Assembly: GCA_036351775.1 (NCBI GenBank)
Contig: JAZBPX010000049.1
Coordinates: 1-50,769, forward strand
Direction of reading: 5' to 3'
DNA: 50,769 nt
From: Pacificimonas sp036351775
GTDB taxonomy: Bacteria; Pseudomonadota; Alphaproteobacteria; Sphingomonadales; Sphingomonadaceae
Shown here in pieces: positions 43,279-50,769 of this stretch. Every line of letters starts with the position of its first letter. The first letter of the stretch is position 1. The notes beneath the pieces were generated by a model. That model worked only from the letters and a program-made list of their open reading frames with translations. It had not been told where the DNA came from and ran no database searches. A program made the translations under genes and the position numbers.

Positions 43279-43808
43279 GCGTCGAACATTTGAAGTCGTT
43301 GATCCGCACGATCCCGGACTGGCCGAAGGCAGGTATTCGCTTTCGCGACATTTCCTCGCTGCTGATCGACGCGGAGGGGTTCGCCGAGGCCGCCGAGCGG
43401 ATGGCGTCTGTGGCCCCGCAGGATATCGACCTCGTCGCCGGGATCGAGGCGCGCGGCTTCCTGTTCGCGGGCGCGATTGCGGGCAAGCTGGGCGCGGGCG
43501 TCCTGATGGTGCGCAAGGGCGGCAAGCTGCCCGGCCCCGCGCAGGGCCGCGATTATGCGCTGGAATATGGCGAGGACCGGCTGGAGGTGCACGAGGGGCA
43601 GATCGCGGAGGGTGCGCGCGTCCTCCTCGTCGACGACCTGATCGCGACGGGCGGCACGGCGCTGACGGCCTGCCAGCTGCTCGACGACGCCGGTGCCGAT
43701 GTGGCGGGGGCGGTGTTCCTCATTGACCTGCCCGACCTCGGCGGCGCGCAGCGGCTGCGCGATTCGGGCCTCGACGTGCAGGCGCTGATCCAGTTCGAGG
43801 GCGAGTAG
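43275..43808 (+). CDS. apt: Adenine phosphoribosyltransferase
   Basis: Apt makes AMP from adenine and phosphoribosyl diphosphate. The 177-residue protein has IRTIPDWPKAGIRFRDISSLL, VAGIEARGFLFAGAIAGKLGAG, MVRKGGKLPG and the PRPP-binding motif VLLVDDLIATGGTALTAC. It overlaps mtnP, so methylthioadenosine-derived adenine would be salvaged directly. The stop lies six bases from the convergent ABC1 kinase gene. Confidence 0.97.
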   Translation: MSVEHLKSLIRTIPDWPKAGIRFRDISSLLIDAEGFAEAAERMASVAPQDIDLVAGIEARGFLFAGAIAGKLGAGVLMVRKGGKLPGPAQGRDYALEYGEDRLEVHEGQIAEGARVLLVDDLIATGGTALTACQLLDDAGADVAGAVFLIDLPDLGGAQRLRDSGLDVQALIQFEGE

Positions 43809-43814
43809 CGTCCG

Positions 43815-45140
43815 CTAGTCCGCCGAACCGAGCGTGTCGGCCACCATCGAGCGCACGTCGACTTTCGCCTTCAGGCGCGCGCCGAGGAGCGCCGTGCCGG
43901 AAATCTTGCGCTGAACGAAGACGGTGTCGACCGGCGGCAGGTGCCAGGCCTGCCGGTCGGCGGCGACCTCCATACCCTCCTGCCTCAGGACCTTGACAAA
44001 GGCACGGTCGCCGAAGTCGAACGGCCCGGGCCTGTTCAGTTCGGCAATGATGAGGTCGAGCGCGCGGTTCAGGAAGTCGCCGTGCCGCTGGACAATGGTT
44101 TCGCTGAAGAACCCCGCTGCCAGCGCCGCCGCCTTCAGCTCCTCCCGCTCGCCGCCAAGCCCTGCGCGCAGCATGTTCGCATAGCGTGCTGCGGTATCCG
44201 CGGACACATCGCCCGCCGCGCCGAAATCGAGGAGGACGATTCGTCCGCTCTCCGGCTGGTAGCGGTAATTGGCGAAGTTCGGGTCGGTCTGCATGAACCC
44301 GAAGATGAACAGCTCGAGCAGCACGAGGTCGATAATCGTCTTCGTGACCCGGTCTCGCTCGTCCTGCGGCGCATCCACCAGCGATTCGATGGGCCGCCCC
44401 TCCTCGAACGTCATGGCGAGGACGCGGGGCGTCGTCAGGTCGGGCTCCAGTGCGGGCACGACGAAGCGCTCGTCATCCGCCAGCGCCGCGCGGAACCGCT
44501 CCATCTGCGCACCCTCGCGGATATAGTCGGCCTCCTGGTGCAGCTGGCGCTTCGCCTCCGTCAGCATCGGAGTAATATTCAGCGTTTTTGGCAGGACGCC
44601 CGACACGCGCAGCAGCGTGGCGACATTGTCGACGTCCGCATCGATACTTTCGGCAACGCCCGGATACTGGACCTTGATCGCCAGCTCCCGACCGTCCGGC
44701 AGGCGCGCGCGGTGCACCTGACCGATTGAGGCAGCGGCGATGGGCGACGGCTGGAACAGTGCGAAGCGCCCCCGCCAGTTCTCTCCCCATTCGGCGGCCA
44801 GCACATGCTTCAGCTGCTTTGGCGGCATGTGATAGGCGCGGTCGCGCACCCGGCCGAGGATCTCCGTCAGCTCGGGCGGCAACATGTCGCCGGTGTCCAT
44901 CGAGATCATCTGGCCGAGCTTCATCGCCGCGCCGCGCAGCTGCGACAGCTGATCGGCGACGCGGGTCATGTTGCCGGGCGTCAGGGCGAGGTCGGACAGT
45001 TTCGGCCGCTCACCAGCCGCCAGTCGGCGCGCGCCCTCCGACAGCATGCCGCCCGCCACGCCGCCCGCCATGCGGCCAAAGCGCGACAGGCGAGAGATGC
45101 GCCCGCGCGGGACGGCCCGCTCTCGCCGGTCGTCGCTCAT
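43815..45140 (-). CDS. ABC1/UbiB-type atypical kinase, COQ8-like
   Basis: A 441-residue ABC1 family protein, usually needed for ubiquinone synthesis. The family-specific KxGQ motif is LRGAAMKLGQMISMD, and IAAASIGQVHRARLPDGRELAIKVQYPG carries the Ala-rich loop and the catalytic Lys. The catalytic loop reads QTDPNFANYRY followed by LLDFGAAGDV. The QTDPN form is closer to eukaryotic COQ8 than to E. coli UbiB, as expected for alphaproteobacteria. No C-terminal UbiB-type membrane pair is seen. It likely supports quinone synthesis for complex III. Confidence 0.93.
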   Translation of the reverse strand: MSDDRRERAVPRGRISRLSRFGRMAGGVAGGMLSEGARRLAAGERPKLSDLALTPGNMTRVADQLSQLRGAAMKLGQMISMDTGDMLPPELTEILGRVRDRAYHMPPKQLKHVLAAEWGENWRGRFALFQPSPIAAASIGQVHRARLPDGRELAIKVQYPGVAESIDADVDNVATLLRVSGVLPKTLNITPMLTEAKRQLHQEADYIREGAQMERFRAALADDERFVVPALEPDLTTPRVLAMTFEEGRPIESLVDAPQDERDRVTKTIIDLVLLELFIFGFMQTDPNFANYRYQPESGRIVLLDFGAAGDVSADTAARYANMLRAGLGGEREELKAAALAAGFFSETIVQRHGDFLNRALDLIIAELNRPGPFDFGDRAFVKVLRQEGMEVAADRQAWHLPPVDTVFVQRKISGTALLGARLKAKVDVRSMVADTLGSAD

Positions 45141-45208
45141 CCTGTGAAACCCGTGGTCATACAGGCCCCGCTAGGCGATACCGCCCGCAAAGCCCATGGG
45201 CCAGCGCG

Positions 45209-47641
45209 TCACAGGACGGCCGGTGCTGTATCTCCGCTGGCAAAGTTGATGACCGTGTCGCCGAGGACGACCGCACCGATTGACGTATCGAAGCGCAGCG
45301 TCTCCGACCCGTCGGCAAAGGCGAGCTCGGTACCCGCGACGCCGACCGGAACGCTGGTCGTGTTGCCGTCGCCGTCCGTCAGGCTCACGGCACTGCCGGT
45401 GCGGACGGCGGTGAAGTTCGCAAGATCATCCTCAAACGTCAGGACGTCACCGCCCTGGTTGAACGACGGGTTGAAGACGACCGAACCGCCGCCCGTGACG
45501 GTAATCAGCTCCGCGCCGGTATTGGTGCCGACGACAAGAACGTCGCCGCCGATCAGCGCGCGGCCATTGGCGGCGATAATCGCGGTGGACTGGGTACCCG
45601 CACCCGGCTCGATCGCAGATCCGGCCCCTTCGCTCGCGCCGGTAATGGCCGCGACGTCGAAGCCGACATCCTGGTCGCTGAGGCGGAATCCGCCGACACT
45701 GGTGTCGAAGAGCAGCGTGCGTGCGCCGTCGGTAAAGACCAGCTCAATGCCGACGATGCCGACCGGGATCGTCACCGACGTATCGCCGCCGGTAATGACC
45801 GCCGAAGAGCCGGACCGCACGATCGTATAGGCTGACGCCTCATTGTCGAAGCGCACGGTATCGCCGCCCGCGTTGAAGGAGCCGTCGAGCGTCACCGCGC
45901 CGTCAAAGCTGGCGATGCGCACATCCTGCTCGCCGCTGTTGCCGACGACGGTGCCATTGCCGCCGACCGCACCCGAAAAGCCGCTCGCCGCGGTCAGGAT
46001 GAAGGACGAGTCCGGCTCCGTGGATGGCGGCGGGGGCGGTGGCGGCGGCGGGGGAGGAGGCGGAGGCGGAGGCGGCGGAGGCGGGGGCGGCGGCGCGATG
46101 GGATCACCGACGAGGAGGTTGTTCCATTCGGCCAGCGTCAGGTCCGTGATCTGATCGACAACAAGGAATCCGGTCAGGTCGCCGACGCTCAGCAGGGTAC
46201 GCGTTGCCTCGACATCGATGGCGGAGAAGGCCAGCCCGCCAAGGTAGAATGCGTCCTCCGTGACCGAGAAATCCTGCACGAACACGGTGCCGAAATTGTC
46301 ATTCGGCAGGACCGTCGATTCCGGGATGACAACGATGTCGTTGCCGTCGCCGGTAAAGATCGTGTCGGTACCGCCGCCTGCAACCAGGATGTCGTTACCG
46401 CCGAGACCCGTCAAAACGACGCCGTCATCGCTGGCGAACAGGGCGTCGTCGAAACCCGTGCCCGTCAGCTGGACCGTTTCCGCGTTCGTAACCGTGTTAC
46501 CGGCGGCCAGAGCCTCTCTCAGGTTGAAGCTGAAGCCCGACTTCTGGTCATTCTGGAAGGCAACGAGGTCGCCCGTCCCCGCACCGGCATCGATGTTGAA
46601 CGTCTGGATGCCGTCGATGGTCAGGAAGACGGTGTCGTTACCGGCACCCAGAAGCAGTGTGATGTCGCCGGTTGCGAATGTGGTGACGGTGTCGTTCCCC
46701 TCACCGAGGTCGAGCGTCTGGGTGCCGTTTGCCGACAGGACCAGTACCTCGTCATTGCCTGCGCCGAGCGATGCGTTGGTCGTGCCCGTACCATTGGACA
46801 CCGTCAGAAAATCGACGCCGGCGCCGCCGGTAATCTCGTTGTTCGCGCCCGTCGCCCAGAACACGTTGCCGGTGTTTGCGCCGTTCTGCGTCAGCGTGAA
46901 GGTCTGCGCGTTGTAGGAGACGTTCGACTGGTCGATCAGGTCACCCGAATCGGGACCATAGAGGGCAAGGATCGCCTCTCGGTCCAGCGTACCGAGCGTA
47001 TCCCCGTCGGAGCCTGCGGGCGTATAGCTCATCACCGTCGTCGAATAATTGTCGAGCTCGGCCGGCAGTCTGAAATCACCCTCGAACGGATGCTTGAAAC
47101 CAAGCGAGTGGCCGATTTCGTGCAGGGCCAGATAGGTCGTCAGCTCTTCATTGACGTTGAAGAAGATCGCGCCGTCGAGCTCCAGACCGATCGTGTCCGC
47201 CTCCAGCACCTCGAGACTGAAGTCGAAGTTGCCGAACTGCACGTCGCCCATGCCCGCGGGCACCTCGAGGAATGTCACGCCGCTGGCATCGTCCCATTGC
47301 TGCAGCGCGCCGCGCACTGTTTCTTCTTGCGCGTCCGTCAGCGCGGTGAAGCTGTTGATGAAGGGGACGGTAAAGCCGCTAACCGCGTTGTAGCGGGAGA
47401 GGCCCGAACCTACCGTTACCTGCGTTTCGAAGGAGAAGGTCAGGACGACCGGGTTACCGGCAATGGCCGCGCGGTCAGCGGCGTTGTTCAGCGTGATGAC
47501 CGACACGTCCTCAAGCGCGCGAATGTCATCGACCTGCGTGCCGTTGGCGACCGGCCCCACATCGCCCACGCGCGATGGGTCATCGCTGACATAAGTGCGG
47601 CCCGCCAGGTCATCGATCCCCTGTTTGCAACGAAAGCACAT
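45209..47641 (-). CDS. RTX-type metalloprotease with C-terminal repeats
   Basis: An 810-residue acidic secreted-type protein. Residues 1-60 carry CFRC and no signal peptide. A matrixin/serralysin-like metalloprotease domain follows, with zinc motif HEIGHSLGFKH (174-184) and Met-turn VMSY (Met 204). Gly/Asp-rich RTX-like repeats (about 250-470, e.g. GGNDILVAGGGTDTIFTGDGNDI) bind calcium in such proteins. A run of 23 prolines (517-539) leads to two related C-terminal repeats, each with a TLDGSFNAGGDTVRF or VFNPSFNQGGDVLTF unit. Export by a type I system is likely but no such genes are nearby. The ATG at 47641 has AAGGGG upstream. Confidence 0.88.
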   Translation of the reverse strand: MCFRCKQGIDDLAGRTYVSDDPSRVGDVGPVANGTQVDDIRALEDVSVITLNNAADRAAIAGNPVVLTFSFETQVTVGSGLSRYNAVSGFTVPFINSFTALTDAQEETVRGALQQWDDASGVTFLEVPAGMGDVQFGNFDFSLEVLEADTIGLELDGAIFFNVNEELTTYLALHEIGHSLGFKHPFEGDFRLPAELDNYSTTVMSYTPAGSDGDTLGTLDREAILALYGPDSGDLIDQSNVSYNAQTFTLTQNGANTGNVFWATGANNEITGGAGVDFLTVSNGTGTTNASLGAGNDEVLVLSANGTQTLDLGEGNDTVTTFATGDITLLLGAGNDTVFLTIDGIQTFNIDAGAGTGDLVAFQNDQKSGFSFNLREALAAGNTVTNAETVQLTGTGFDDALFASDDGVVLTGLGGNDILVAGGGTDTIFTGDGNDIVVIPESTVLPNDNFGTVFVQDFSVTEDAFYLGGLAFSAIDVEATRTLLSVGDLTGFLVVDQITDLTLAEWNNLLVGDPIAPPPPPPPPPPPPPPPPPPPPPPPSTEPDSSFILTAASGFSGAVGGNGTVVGNSGEQDVRIASFDGAVTLDGSFNAGGDTVRFDNEASAYTIVRSGSSAVITGGDTSVTIPVGIVGIELVFTDGARTLLFDTSVGGFRLSDQDVGFDVAAITGASEGAGSAIEPGAGTQSTAIIAANGRALIGGDVLVVGTNTGAELITVTGGGSVVFNPSFNQGGDVLTFEDDLANFTAVRTGSAVSLTDGDGNTTSVPVGVAGTELAFADGSETLRFDTSIGAVVLGDTVINFASGDTAPAVL
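46025..46093 (-). repeat. Polyproline-coding low-complexity tract
   Basis: Twenty-three consecutive proline codons (CCG, CCC, CCT and CCA mixed) encode the linker between the RTX region and the C-terminal repeats. The tract is a purine-rich GGN repeat on the plus strand and could change length by slippage without shifting frame when whole codons are gained or lost. Confidence 0.9.
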
Positions 47642-47738
47642 GTGAAAGCCCCTTAATCTCTCTTCAAAAACTGTCCGGTGTCTGCCGCGCATCGCGGCCC
47701 TTGGCAACGCTGACTAGTCTGCCTTTCATAAGGATCTC

Positions 47739-48197
47739 TTACCTGGCCGTATCGACTGGCCGCGTTTGCATGAGGCCGATCGATTTCATTGTCATGACGG
47801 GCTCGTCGTGCTGGTTGAACACCGTTATGTCGGAATGGATCGAGCCCATTTCCGGACGGGAGCGCGATGCACGCACTTCCTTTAACTCCGTCTGAACCCG
47901 CAGCGTGTCGCCGGGATAAACCGGCTTTTTCCAGCGCAGTTCGTCGAGCCCGGGCGAGCCGAGGCCCGCATGGTCCTGCTCCTTCAGATTGTCGACCATC
48001 ATGCGCATGGTCATGGCGCAGGTGTGCCAGCCGCTGGCGGAGATGCGTCCGAAATGGGTCTGCGCGGCCGCCTCGTCGTCGAGGTGGAAGGCCTGCGGAT
48101 CATATTTGGAGGCGAAGTCGATCACCTCCTCGCGCGTCACAAGCTTGCTGCCGAACGTCGCGGTCGTGCCGACGACCATGTCTTCGAGATACTTCAT
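47739..48197 (-). CDS. MaoC family dehydratase
   Basis: A 152-residue hot-dog fold protein of the MaoC group, (R)-specific enoyl-CoA hydratase-like. The hydratase motif is FASKYDPQAFHLDDEAAAQTHFGRISASGWHTCA, with Asp and His at the expected catalytic positions, and KPVYPGDTLRV follows. The start at 48197 (MKYLEDMVVG) is preferred over a longer frame that runs into a GC-rich hairpin. The substrate is unknown. It may function with the acyl-CoA dehydrogenases elsewhere. Confidence 0.92.
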   Translation of the reverse strand: MKYLEDMVVGTTATFGSKLVTREEVIDFASKYDPQAFHLDDEAAAQTHFGRISASGWHTCAMTMRMMVDNLKEQDHAGLGSPGLDELRWKKPVYPGDTLRVQTELKEVRASRSRPEMGSIHSDITVFNQHDEPVMTMKSIGLMQTRPVDTAR

Positions 48198-48220
48198 GTC
48201 TGTTCTGTTCTCCACCGCCT

Positions 48221-48287
48221 GGCGGGGGAGAATAGCGAAGCTTGGCGGCCCCCGCCGCCTAGCGCAGCTTAGAGGGGGCGGGCGGCG
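48221..48287. repeat. GC-rich imperfect hairpin upstream of the MaoC gene
   Basis: GGCGGGGG (48221-48228) pairs with CCCCCGCC (48249-48256), and GCCGCC (48254-48259) can instead pair with GGCGGC (48281-48286). The GCGAAGC loop-like core resembles the repeat families elsewhere in the window, so this may be a degenerate copy. It lies just upstream of the MaoC start. Confidence 0.5.
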
Positions 48288-48355
48288 CACTAGCGAGAAT
48301 TACCCACCGAGCCGCACTCGTGGAGAGTGGAGGACGGTGGGTGCATGCCCTGAAG

Positions 48356-48458
48356 CTGTCATCCTGAACTTGTTTCAGGACCCACGCCGCGACCTTGGCC
48401 ATAAGCGGTGCAATCCTGAGACATCACGGCGTGGGTCCTGACCTTCGTCAGGATAACA
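48356..48458. repeat. Inverted pair of hairpin repeats, site 5 (GTCAT family)
   Basis: Arms at about 48357-48386 and 48428-48458 have stems CCTGAA/TTCAGG and CCTGAC/GTCAGG; the second has a GAAG loop, the first a CTTGT loop. Both arms are flanked by GTCAT or GTTAT and by ACCCA. It lies downstream of ychF, before its transcript would end. Confidence 0.85.
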
Positions 48459-48478
48459 GGCCGGCCTAGACGCACGCT

Positions 48479-49579
48479 TCAGACGTTGAAGCGGAAGTGG
48501 AAGATGTCGCCGTCCTTCACGAGATACTCCTTGCCCTCCAAGCGCAGCTTGCCCGCATCCTTCGCAGCCTGTTCGCCGCCCAGCCCGACATAATCGTCAA
48601 AGGCGATGGTTTCGGCGCGGATGAAGCCCTTTTCGAAGTCGGTGTGGATTTCGCCCGCGGCGTTCGGCGCGGTGGCGTTGCGCTTCGTCGTCCAGGCGCG
48701 CGATTCCTTCGGCCCGGCGGTGAAGAAGGTAACGAGGTCCAGGAGCTGGTAGCCCGCATGGATGATCCGCGCGAGGCCGGTTTCCTCAAGTCCCAGCTCG
48801 GCGAGGAACTCGGGCCGGTCCTCGGGTTCCATCTGCACGATCTCGGCTTCAATGGCGGCGGAAATGACGACCATCTCCGCGCCCTCGGCTTCGGCCTTTT
48901 TGCGGACAGCCTCGGAATAGGCATTGCCGGTCGCGGCATCCTCCTCACCGACATTGGCGACATAGAGAACGGGTTTCGCGGTCAGCAGCTGCGCGTTCTT
49001 CAGGACACGCGCTTCCTCGGCATCCTTCGGCTGCGTCAGGCGCGCCGGCTTGCCGTCGAGCAGCAGCGTCAGCGCCTGGCCGAGGACCGACGCGGCGATC
49101 TTCGCCTCCTTGTCGCCCTGCGCCGCACGCTTTTCCGCCGTCGGCACGCGCCGCTCCAGCGATTCGACGTCGGACAGCATCAGCTCGGTTTCGACGACCT
49201 CCGCATCGGCGACCGGATCGACCCGGCCAGAGACGTGGGTGATGTCGTCATCCTCGAAACAGCGCAGGACGTGGACGATGGCGTCCACCTCGCGGATGTT
49301 GCCGAGAAACTGGTTGCCAAGCCCCTCGCCCTTCGACGCGCCTTCGACGAGGCCGGCGATGTCGACGAACGCGAGCTGCGTCGGGATGACCTTCGCCGAC
49401 TTCGCGATGGCCGCGATCTTGTCGAGGCGCGGATCGGGCACGGCGACGTTCCCGACATTGGGCTCGATCGTGCAGAAGGGAAAATTCGCCGCCTGCGCCG
49501 CCGCCGTCTCCGTCAGCGCGTTGAACAGCGTGGACTTGCCGACGTTCGGGAGGCCCACGATCCCGCATTTGAAACCCAT
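48479..49579 (-). CDS. ychF: Redox-regulated ATPase YchF
   Basis: YchF/OLA1 is an Obg-family P-loop protein that binds ATP as well as GTP and associates with ribosomes; in E. coli it limits the oxidative stress response. The 366-residue protein has the G1 motif GLPNVGKSTLFNALT, FVDIAGLVEGASKGEGLGNQFL, VLYVANVGEED and the C-terminal TGS-type domain (LLDLVTFFTAGPKESRAWT, IHTDFEKGFIRAET). In many bacteria it follows pth directly; here the GIY-YIG cassette separates them. Confidence 0.97.
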   Translation of the reverse strand: MGFKCGIVGLPNVGKSTLFNALTETAAAQAANFPFCTIEPNVGNVAVPDPRLDKIAAIAKSAKVIPTQLAFVDIAGLVEGASKGEGLGNQFLGNIREVDAIVHVLRCFEDDDITHVSGRVDPVADAEVVETELMLSDVESLERRVPTAEKRAAQGDKEAKIAASVLGQALTLLLDGKPARLTQPKDAEEARVLKNAQLLTAKPVLYVANVGEEDAATGNAYSEAVRKKAEAEGAEMVVISAAIEAEIVQMEPEDRPEFLAELGLEETGLARIIHAGYQLLDLVTFFTAGPKESRAWTTKRNATAPNAAGEIHTDFEKGFIRAETIAFDDYVGLGGEQAAKDAGKLRLEGKEYLVKDGDIFHFRFNV

Positions 49580-49598
49580 TTTGTTTTACCCCAACTGA

Positions 49599-50017
49599 AC
49601 TGTCATCCCCGCGAAGGCGGGGATCCATTGTGTATGACCACACAGAATTTAGAGCGCCCCTATGCGCACCCGCGACTACTACGTCTACATCCTCGCAAGC
49701 GGTCGGCATGGCACGCTCTACGTCGGCGTGACGAACGATCTGGAACGACGCGTTTCCGAACACCGGAACGGCTCGGTCCCGGGCTTCGCGCGTCGACACG
49801 GTGTATGCCGACTTGTGTTCACCGAACACTATCAGGACATCGAAACCGCGATACTGCGTGAGAAGCGGATCAAGAAATGGAACCGCGACTGGAAGATTAA
49901 GCTAATTGAGAAACATAATCCGGAGTGGGAAGACCTTGCGATTAACCTACTCGGGATGCCGCGCCATGAGGGCCAACTTTGAGGACAATGGATCCCCGCC
50001 TTCGCGGGGATGACAGT
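49599..50017. mobile_element. GIY-YIG nuclease cassette bounded by a perfect 33-bp inverted repeat (putative)
   Basis: The arms at 49599-49631 and 49985-50017 are perfect inverted copies over 33 bases. Each is AC, TGTCAT, a CCCCGC/GCGGGG stem with a GAAG loop, then ATCCATTGT. The nuclease gene begins 30 bases inside the left arm and its stop ends two bases before the right arm. The unit is 419 bases and lies between pth and ychF, on the strand opposite to them. These arms are the same family as the shorter repeat pairs elsewhere in the window. No flanking direct repeat is visible. The mobile label is inference. Confidence 0.65.
49662..49982 (+). CDS. GIY-YIG nuclease family protein
   Basis: A 106-residue single-domain GIY-YIG endonuclease. 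The degenerate GIY and YIG elements are YVYILASG (residues 7-14) and TLYVGVTNDLERRVSEH (about 19-35), with the catalytic Arg in ERRV and the catalytic Glu in ILREKRIKKW (about 66-75); the conserved KIKLIEKHNPEWEDL tail follows. The domain makes single-metal DNA cleavage. Single-domain members like this are widespread and their role is not settled. Its neighbours are the two repeat arms, and it lies opposite to pth and ychF. Confidence 0.92.
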   Translation: MRTRDYYVYILASGRHGTLYVGVTNDLERRVSEHRNGSVPGFARRHGVCRLVFTEHYQDIETAILREKRIKKWNRDWKIKLIEKHNPEWEDLAINLLGMPRHEGQL

Positions 50018-50038
50018 AGGGGCATCGGAAAGCCGCGC

Positions 50039-50608
50039 CTATCCCTGCATCCTCAGTGCCACGTCGCTCATGAAACGCGCGGCGTCGCCCTCCGCCAGCC
50101 AGTGCGCCTCCGCCGCGACCGCGCCGAGCATGTCAGCCAGTTCGTCCATCTCCGCTTTTGCGAAGTTGCCGAGGACGTGGCCGGTCACGCGGTCCTTGTG
50201 GCCGGGATGGCCGATGCCGAGGCGGACGCGGTGAAAGTCCGGGCCGATATGCGCGATGGTGGAGCGGATGCCGTTATGCCCCGCCGCGCCGCCGCCCAGC
50301 TTCGCCTTCACCTTGAACGGGGCAAGGTCGAGTTCGTCGTAGAACACCACGACCTCCGCCGGTTCGCTGCGGTAGAAGCGCATGGCCTCGCCGATCGAGC
50401 GCCCGCTTTCGTTCATGAACGTCTGCGGTTTCAGAAGGACGACGCGCTGGCCGCCAAGATTGCCCGCCGACAGCTCGCCCTGAAACTTGCGCGACCAGGG
50501 CGCGAAGCCGTGCACATCATGGATCGCATCGAGTGCCATGAAGCCGACATTGTGCCGGTGCAGGGCATATTTCCCACCCGGATTTCCGAGGCCAGCGAAG
50601 ATCAGCAT
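50039..50608 (-). CDS. pth: Peptidyl-tRNA hydrolase
   Basis: Pth releases tRNA from peptidyl-tRNA after abortive translation. The 189-residue protein has GLGNPGGKYALHRHNVGF with catalytic His 19, LLKPQTFMNESGRSIGEAMRFY, FYDELDLAPFKVKAKLGGGAAGHNGI and RVRLGIGHPG. Complete and of normal length. In most related genomes the order is rplY, pth, ychF; rplY would lie beyond the window end if conserved here. Confidence 0.97.
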   Translation of the reverse strand: MLIFAGLGNPGGKYALHRHNVGFMALDAIHDVHGFAPWSRKFQGELSAGNLGGQRVVLLKPQTFMNESGRSIGEAMRFYRSEPAEVVVFYDELDLAPFKVKAKLGGGAAGHNGIRSTIAHIGPDFHRVRLGIGHPGHKDRVTGHVLGNFAKAEMDELADMLGAVAAEAHWLAEGDAARFMSDVALRMQG

Positions 50609-50655
50609 GAGGTGCTTCTAGCAGAGACCGCTTGAGGCCCGAGGCTTTTGTTTGC

Positions 50656-50673
50656 GGTCACCTTCCGGTGACC
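50656..50673. repeat. Short hairpin upstream of pth
   Basis: GGTCACC, TTCC, GGTGACC is a perfect 7-bp hairpin, next to the longer inverted repeat at 50679-50760. On either strand it could fold in RNA or DNA. It is 48 bases upstream of the pth start. Confidence 0.6.
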
Positions 50674-50678
50674 TGAGG

Positions 50679-50760
50679 CCGCACCGCCCCGCTCCCCCTG
50701 CCCAACCACCCAATGAGAATACCCTGTGGGTGGTTGGGCAGGGGGAGCGGGGCAGTGCGG
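50679..50760. repeat. Long GC-rich inverted repeat upstream of pth
   Basis: Arms at 50679-50712 and 50727-50760 are inverted copies over 34 bases with one mismatch, around a 14-base centre (50713-50726). The arms contain CCCAACCACCC and CCCCGCTCCCCCTG cores and differ from both other repeat families in the window. The element lies in the pth leader region and extends to the window edge; nothing else is seen in this gap. Confidence 0.9.
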
Positions 50761-50769
50761 GGGGCTGCC

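Noticed and set aside
49585..50030. Target-site duplications flanking the GIY-YIG cassette
   Set aside because: No matching direct repeat is visible on the two sides; the same holds for the DUF559 cassette.

Overview
The window is a GC-rich, gene-dense stretch of chromosome from an alphaproteobacterium, most likely a sphingomonad. The evidence is a TrcR/DUF1013 regulator gene, a split proton-translocating transhydrogenase (pntAA, pntAB, pntB) headed by a 45-residue aa3-oxidase subunit IV gene, a two-gene glycine dehydrogenase (gcvPA/gcvPB), a petABC bc1 operon, a COQ8-like ABC1 kinase, and a type of intergenic hairpin repeat common in sphingomonads. The taxonomic call is inference. I see no rRNA, tRNA, phage, classical IS or CRISPR array.

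Layout. 0.1-5.3 kb: DoxX-like membrane protein, Tat-exported PhoD phosphatase, two small glycosyltransferases, an unknown membrane-anchored protein, a DUF2256 zinc-ribbon peptide and a class II aldolase-like protein. 5.5-14.3 kb, all minus strand: DEAD-box helicase, coaD, an ispA-type prenyl synthase with xseB, an MBL hydrolase, trcR, a GT4 glycosyltransferase paired with an LpxH-like phosphoesterase, and a quinone oxidoreductase. 14.4-24.4 kb, plus strand: a small membrane protein, DUF1192, two acyl-CoA dehydrogenases, an MBL protein with DUF4230, nadA, a prolyl oligopeptidase lipoprotein, nadC and an RNase T2. 24.4-29.2 kb, minus: DUF4112, sodC and the pnt operon, which is interrupted by a DUF559 nuclease gene. 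29.3-32 kb, plus: an NtrC-type response regulator and a PstS-like lipoprotein. 32-37.6 kb, minus: the glycine cleavage genes behind a tandem glycine riboswitch. 37.8-43.8 kb: a membrane protein, hemF, petABC, mtnP and apt. 43.8-50.6 kb: ABC1 kinase, an RTX-type metalloprotease, a MaoC protein, ychF, a GIY-YIG nuclease cassette and pth.

Several groups form pathways: gcvT-H-PA-PB degrade glycine under riboswitch control; nadA and nadC make NAD precursors; mtnP and apt recycle methylthioadenosine to AMP; petABC is respiratory complex III; the pnt genes make NADPH.

The most interesting feature is a set of structured repeats. One family occurs as inverted pairs at seven intergenic sites. Each arm is itself a 6-bp hairpin, usually closed by a GAAG loop, and stem bases differ between sites with pairing kept. 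At one site a perfect 33-bp pair brackets a complete GIY-YIG nuclease gene lying between pth and ychF. A second, unrelated repeat pair brackets a DUF559 nuclease gene lying between pntAA and pntAB. Two different nuclease folds with the same architecture, each inside a normally compact operon, suggest nuclease-linked mobile repeats comparable to REP/RAYT systems. Mobility is inference; the repeats, their pairing and the gene placement are directly visible.
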